Shown one piece after another: positions 5,491-7,942 of a stretch of 7,942 nt of DNA. The position numbers were made by a program, and so were the translations under genes. How positions within the stretch are numbered: position 1 is the stretch's first letter; each line of letters begins with the position of its first letter. The DNA is from Candidatus Aminicenantota bacterium. Lineage in GTDB: Bacteria > Acidobacteriota > Aminicenantia > UBA2199. The stretch spans positions 1 to 7,942 of the forward strand of contig JAGLQR010000070.1 in the NCBI GenBank assembly GCA_023136725.1, read 5' to 3'. The notes beneath the pieces were generated by a model. It searched no databases, had not been told where the DNA came from, and was given only the letters and a program-made list of their open reading frames with translations.

Positions 5491-7514
5491 TTTTTACCTC
5501 CTACATTAATGGTCTTTGAATCGCTTGAGGCGATCCTGGTCTCAGATTTGATTTTTACTGATGTCGGATCTGATGAAAATATCAGCCATTCTACTAACTT
5601 GGTTCCATTTCCACCAATGCTTTTTATTATACTTCGCTTCTTCCCTTCAAGCAGCTTGATACCTTTTCCACTCAAAGTAACTATTACATTGCTTATCCTG
5701 CCATTCTTCTTTCCCATTTCAGTAGGATAAGGGAGGAAACCTGTATTTTCGATCCATCCCTTGATCTTGTATACTCCTGCTCCCTTGTCAATAACTTTTA
5801 CATCACTGATCTTTATTAATGGCAGCTTTTTTACAAGCTCGAATATGAAAGGGACCTGTTTCCCGACAAGATCACCAATCATAGATGGAGGAGGAGTTAT
5901 TTTACTTAACGGGCCTATCCCGCCAATCTCAACTTCACCAAGTGTCGGATGATCAAAAGGCTTCCAATCAATGAATCCCTTTCCTCCAAGCTTTTTCTCA
6001 CTGAAGTCTATAACAGCAGTCTCTTCAGGAGTTCCTGCAGAGTTATCTTCAGGTTTCTTCATATTTTTCATGAATCCAGCCATCTTCTTAGGGGTCATTA
6101 CTCCATTCTTGACACCGTTTATCAAAAATTCAGCCTTGATATTTTTTGGAGCATTAACAGATTTAAGAAATTTTTCTATTTTCTCCTTTCCAAGAGCAAG
6201 AAATTCCTCTTTTGTCATTTTCTCAAGCTTGTCTGCAGTGATCGCATTTTCATCTTTCTTCTTCTTTTCAACTTTAGGAAGTGTCCAGAAATCCATCGAA
6301 AATGTAGGGAGCCCGAGATGATAGTATGACCAGAGCTCAAAGGAACCATCTTTAGCTTTCTTAGGATCAAGCCGTTTTGCATCAAGTTTGATCTTTTTCA
6401 AATATTCTTTATAATCTTCGGATATTTTTTCATAAAATTTAAGATCACCTTTAATTGGATTTACAACTGCTCCGAGGCCCATGAAACTTGCAACCATTGA
6501 TTCAGTAACTTCAAATCCGGCGGGTACCACTTTTTTCACTATTTCCATTATCTCTTTCATGGAATAAGTCCGGTCAGTATCAATGCCCATAAATTTACCC
6601 ATTCTTTCAGGAACCTTTATCTTTGCCATATCAACCTGACTTTTTCTCCCACCCTGCGGTGGGATCATGCAGAAATTTGTATTTCCATAATTCATGGTCA
6701 TAGCTATATCATCATGTGAGAAAACAAACTTGAACAGTCCGAAAACCTCTGCTTCACTTCCGGGCCAGTCTCCCCCTTTTTTTGTGAAAGGTTTGAAAAG
6801 ATGGGGAAAATTAACAGAAATATCTACACCACCCGGCCCATCCTCATTATATTTACCATCACCATCATTATCAATACCTTCCGAATAAAGTTTGTAAACT
6901 CCCTTTTCGCCTTTTACCCAATCAGCTTTTTTCATCAGTTTTTTATTACCCGGAATCGAAAGAAACCTACCTTCAGGATCCTTAACTCTCATCATCGTGA
7001 TAACTCCATCTCCATTCAGGTCCTCAACTCCATCCTCATCGGTCATTTCATCTTTATCATCGTTTACAGGTTTATTATTTCCACTATCTTCATGCAATGG
7101 TTTTTTAAAGTATCTCCATGCTGCATCCGGATTACCGACAGGTAATATATACCATGTAAAGTTATTCCTCTTCTCTTTACTTTTGATCAGCTCGTTGATA
7201 AGAAACAGCGATGCTTCAGAAGAGAGAGAATTAATACCATCAAAATTAGCTGTCACTAATATCCCGGGGACAGTTTTCTTTTTCATTTTTACCTGATCAC
7301 CAATCTCCAGAATATAAACCTTGTTTCTTCCTGGTGTATCAGCAATCTTATGGAGCCTCGAAATACCTTTATTGCTTTTCACCAGATCATTAAGAAACTT
7401 ATTAATTTCCTGGGGATTGTGGTATTTCGTAAAATCAATACCTGTCTGGCCTCCAATAAGAAAAGAAATTAAAAGCGGAACTGAAAAAACTAAAATTAAC
7501 AATTTGTTTATCAT
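5487..7514 (-). CDS. Secreted M14-fold pseudopeptidase, paralogue of the downstream carboxypeptidase
   Basis: This 675-residue exported protein shares the whole layout of the downstream M14 peptidase: signal peptide (1-24), M14-like fold, acidic DGD insertion (about 151-225, with DLNGDG and DNDGDGKYNED), and the C-terminal region (from 515, DWKPFDHPTLGEVEIGG). Aligned by eye, every catalytic residue is replaced: H98 to D92, E101 to N95, H293 to G277, N247 to S233, R248 to V234, Y343 to K386, E365 to D408. The alignment around the last two is gapless for 23 positions, so the losses are not an alignment artefact. The frame is open and long, which argues for a kept, non-catalytic role such as partner or binding protein. 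A lysine-rich, probably helical stretch (about 415-490) has no counterpart. I chose ATG 7514 (GAGG 5 bases before); GTG 7520 falls within that site. It is first in the operon and overlaps the next gene by 4 bases. Confidence 0.88.
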   Translation of the reverse strand: MINKLLILVFSVPLLISFLIGGQTGIDFTKYHNPQEINKFLNDLVKSNKGISRLHKIADTPGRNKVYILEIGDQVKMKKKTVPGILVTANFDGINSLSSEASLFLINELIKSKEKRNNFTWYILPVGNPDAAWRYFKKPLHEDSGNNKPVNDDKDEMTDEDGVEDLNGDGVITMMRVKDPEGRFLSIPGNKKLMKKADWVKGEKGVYKLYSEGIDNDGDGKYNEDGPGGVDISVNFPHLFKPFTKKGGDWPGSEAEVFGLFKFVFSHDDIAMTMNYGNTNFCMIPPQGGRKSQVDMAKIKVPERMGKFMGIDTDRTYSMKEIMEIVKKVVPAGFEVTESMVASFMGLGAVVNPIKGDLKFYEKISEDYKEYLKKIKLDAKRLDPKKAKDGSFELWSYYHLGLPTFSMDFWTLPKVEKKKKDENAITADKLEKMTKEEFLALGKEKIEKFLKSVNAPKNIKAEFLINGVKNGVMTPKKMAGFMKNMKKPEDNSAGTPEETAVIDFSEKKLGGKGFIDWKPFDHPTLGEVEIGGIGPLSKITPPPSMIGDLVGKQVPFIFELVKKLPLIKISDVKVIDKGAGVYKIKGWIENTGFLPYPTEMGKKNGRISNVIVTLSGKGIKLLEGKKRSIIKSIGGNGTKLVEWLIFSSDPTSVKIKSETRIASSDSKTINVGGKK

Positions 7515-7517
7515 ATT

Positions 7518-7524
7518 CACCTCT
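7518..7524 (-). promoter_or_regulatory. Ribosome binding site that decides the pseudopeptidase start
   Basis: Minus-strand AGAGGTG (7524-7518) contains GAGG (7523-7520), 5 bases before ATG 7514. The possible GTG start at 7520-7518 is part of this same site, so translation from it is unlikely and the 675-residue product is preferred over 677. Confidence 0.75.
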
Positions 7525-7542
7525 GTAAAATGTATTAAATAA

Positions 7543-7572
7543 TTTATACGCTAGTAAAGTTTCTATTGTTTA
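7543..7572 (-). promoter_or_regulatory. Candidate promoter of the M14 operon
   Basis: Minus strand: TAAACA (7572-7567, 4 of 6 to TTGACA), 18-base spacer, TATAAA (7548-7543, 5 of 6 to TATAAT). Transcription would start near 7536 and give a leader of about 22 bases that holds the AGAGGTG site. No operator-like repeat is evident in the 150-base divergent spacer. Confidence 0.35.
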
Positions 7573-7629
7573 GTTAAATGAGAAAAATAATACATTTTTT
7601 TGGACGTAACCGGTAAATACTTAAATTTA

Positions 7630-7658
7630 TTGTTTTTTAATGGGTTATTAACTATAAT
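7630..7658 (+). promoter_or_regulatory. Promoter of the NfeD-like gene, start point at its ATG
   Basis: TTGTTT (7630-7635; only the TTG part matches TTGACA), 17-base spacer, perfect TATAAT (7653-7658). Seven bases past the -10 end is 7665, the A of the ATG. The mRNA would therefore have no leader, matching the absence of a Shine-Dalgarno site (the bases before the ATG are AATAATTAT). Confidence 0.6.
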
Positions 7659-7664
7659 AATTAT

Positions 7665-7942
7665 ATGAGAAAAGCCTGGTTTATCTGCTTCTTTGTGTTT
7701 TCTTTCCTGATCGTTCCATTATTATTAAACGGGGATGTCTACCATCTTGAAATAAAAGGGCCTATCGATTCAATTGCTGAAGAGTACCTTTTAGATTCTT
7801 ATGAAAAGATCAACACTTCGGGAAATGGTGAACTTGTAATCCTCTCTATCGATACTCCGGGGGGATTTTCAACCTCAATGCGTTCTATTATAAAAGCAAT
7901 TATGAACTCAAAAATCCCGACAGCAGTCTATGTATCTCCATC
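7665..7942 (+). CDS. NfeD-type membrane ClpP-class serine protease, N-terminal part (cut by window edge)
   Basis: The first 92 codons of a long-form NfeD protein are present. These are membrane-anchored proteases with a ClpP-like domain outside the cytoplasm followed by membrane segments and an OB-fold domain. Here residues 1-22 are a signal or membrane segment (MRKAWF, then hydrophobic). Next come VYHLEIKGPIDS (25-36), ELVILSIDTPGGFSTSMRSI (56-75) and KIPTAVYVSP (83-92). The DTPGG (63-67) is the family's oxyanion-loop motif, and VYVSP is where the segment leading to the catalytic serine begins; the serine itself lies beyond the edge. The upstream frame is closed by TAA at 7638-7640 with no other ATG or GTG start, so ATG 7665 is sound although it lacks a ribosome binding site. 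The gene is divergent from the M14 operon. Family sure; the full architecture cannot be seen. Confidence 0.85.
   Translation, partial: MRKAWFICFFVFSFLIVPLLLNGDVYHLEIKGPIDSIAEEYLLDSYEKINTSGNGELVILSIDTPGGFSTSMRSIIKAIMNSKIPTAVYVSP

Noticed and set aside
5949..6329. Plus-strand frames opposite the lysine-rich part of the pseudopeptidase
   Set aside because: Phe/Ser-rich shadows of AAA/GAA codons on the other strand.
5487..7520. Pseudopeptidase as a decayed pseudogene
   Set aside because: There are 675 codons with no stop or frameshift, a good ribosome binding site, a signal peptide and an ATGA coupling to an intact gene; substitutions fall at the active site while the rest of the architecture is kept.

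Overview
The window is AT-rich bacterial DNA with tightly packed genes on both strands, ordinary Shine-Dalgarno sites and sigma70-like promoters. Four of the seven protein products carry export signals without a lipobox, and a fifth starts with a signal or membrane segment. This fits a Gram-negative-type organism with a periplasm. I cannot name the phylum. The DxDxDG-bearing M14 peptidases recall, from memory only, proteins of Acidobacteria, Aminicenantes and Bacteroidetes-like lineages. The selB-type gene suggests a lineage that uses, or used, selenocysteine. No mobile element, CRISPR array or phage gene is visible.

Layout, left half. On the minus strand, positions 1-1027 hold a SelB-like reading frame that still runs open at the window edge. 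It has only the third beta-barrel domain and the winged-helix domains; the GTPase half is absent. Upstream of it (1141-1216) lies a tRNA-His(GTG) with its own near-consensus promoter. Further upstream, also on the minus strand, is an orphan family-3 periplasmic solute-binding protein (1295-2098). A divergent AT-rich spacer separates this from two plus-strand genes: a small four-cysteine zinc-ribbon-like protein (2271-2672) and a secreted protein of unknown function (2762-3670). A perfect inverted repeat at 3678-3700 separates the latter from the convergent operon that follows.

Layout, right half. A minus-strand operon (7514 to 3709) encodes two secreted M14-fold proteins joined by an ATGA overlap. 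The upstream protein has lost every catalytic and zinc-binding residue I could align. The downstream protein has all of them. Both carry the same acidic, probably calcium-binding, DxDxDG insertion and the same C-terminal region. Diverging from this operon is the start of an NfeD-type membrane serine protease gene (7665 to the edge). Its ATG lies exactly where transcription should start from a TATAAT box, which suggests a leaderless mRNA.

The genes do not form one pathway. The strongest functional unit is the pseudopeptidase/peptidase pair. The strongest anomaly is the SelB without its GTPase. Two start sites are placed downstream of the longest possible frame because the longer starts sit inside the ribosome binding sites.
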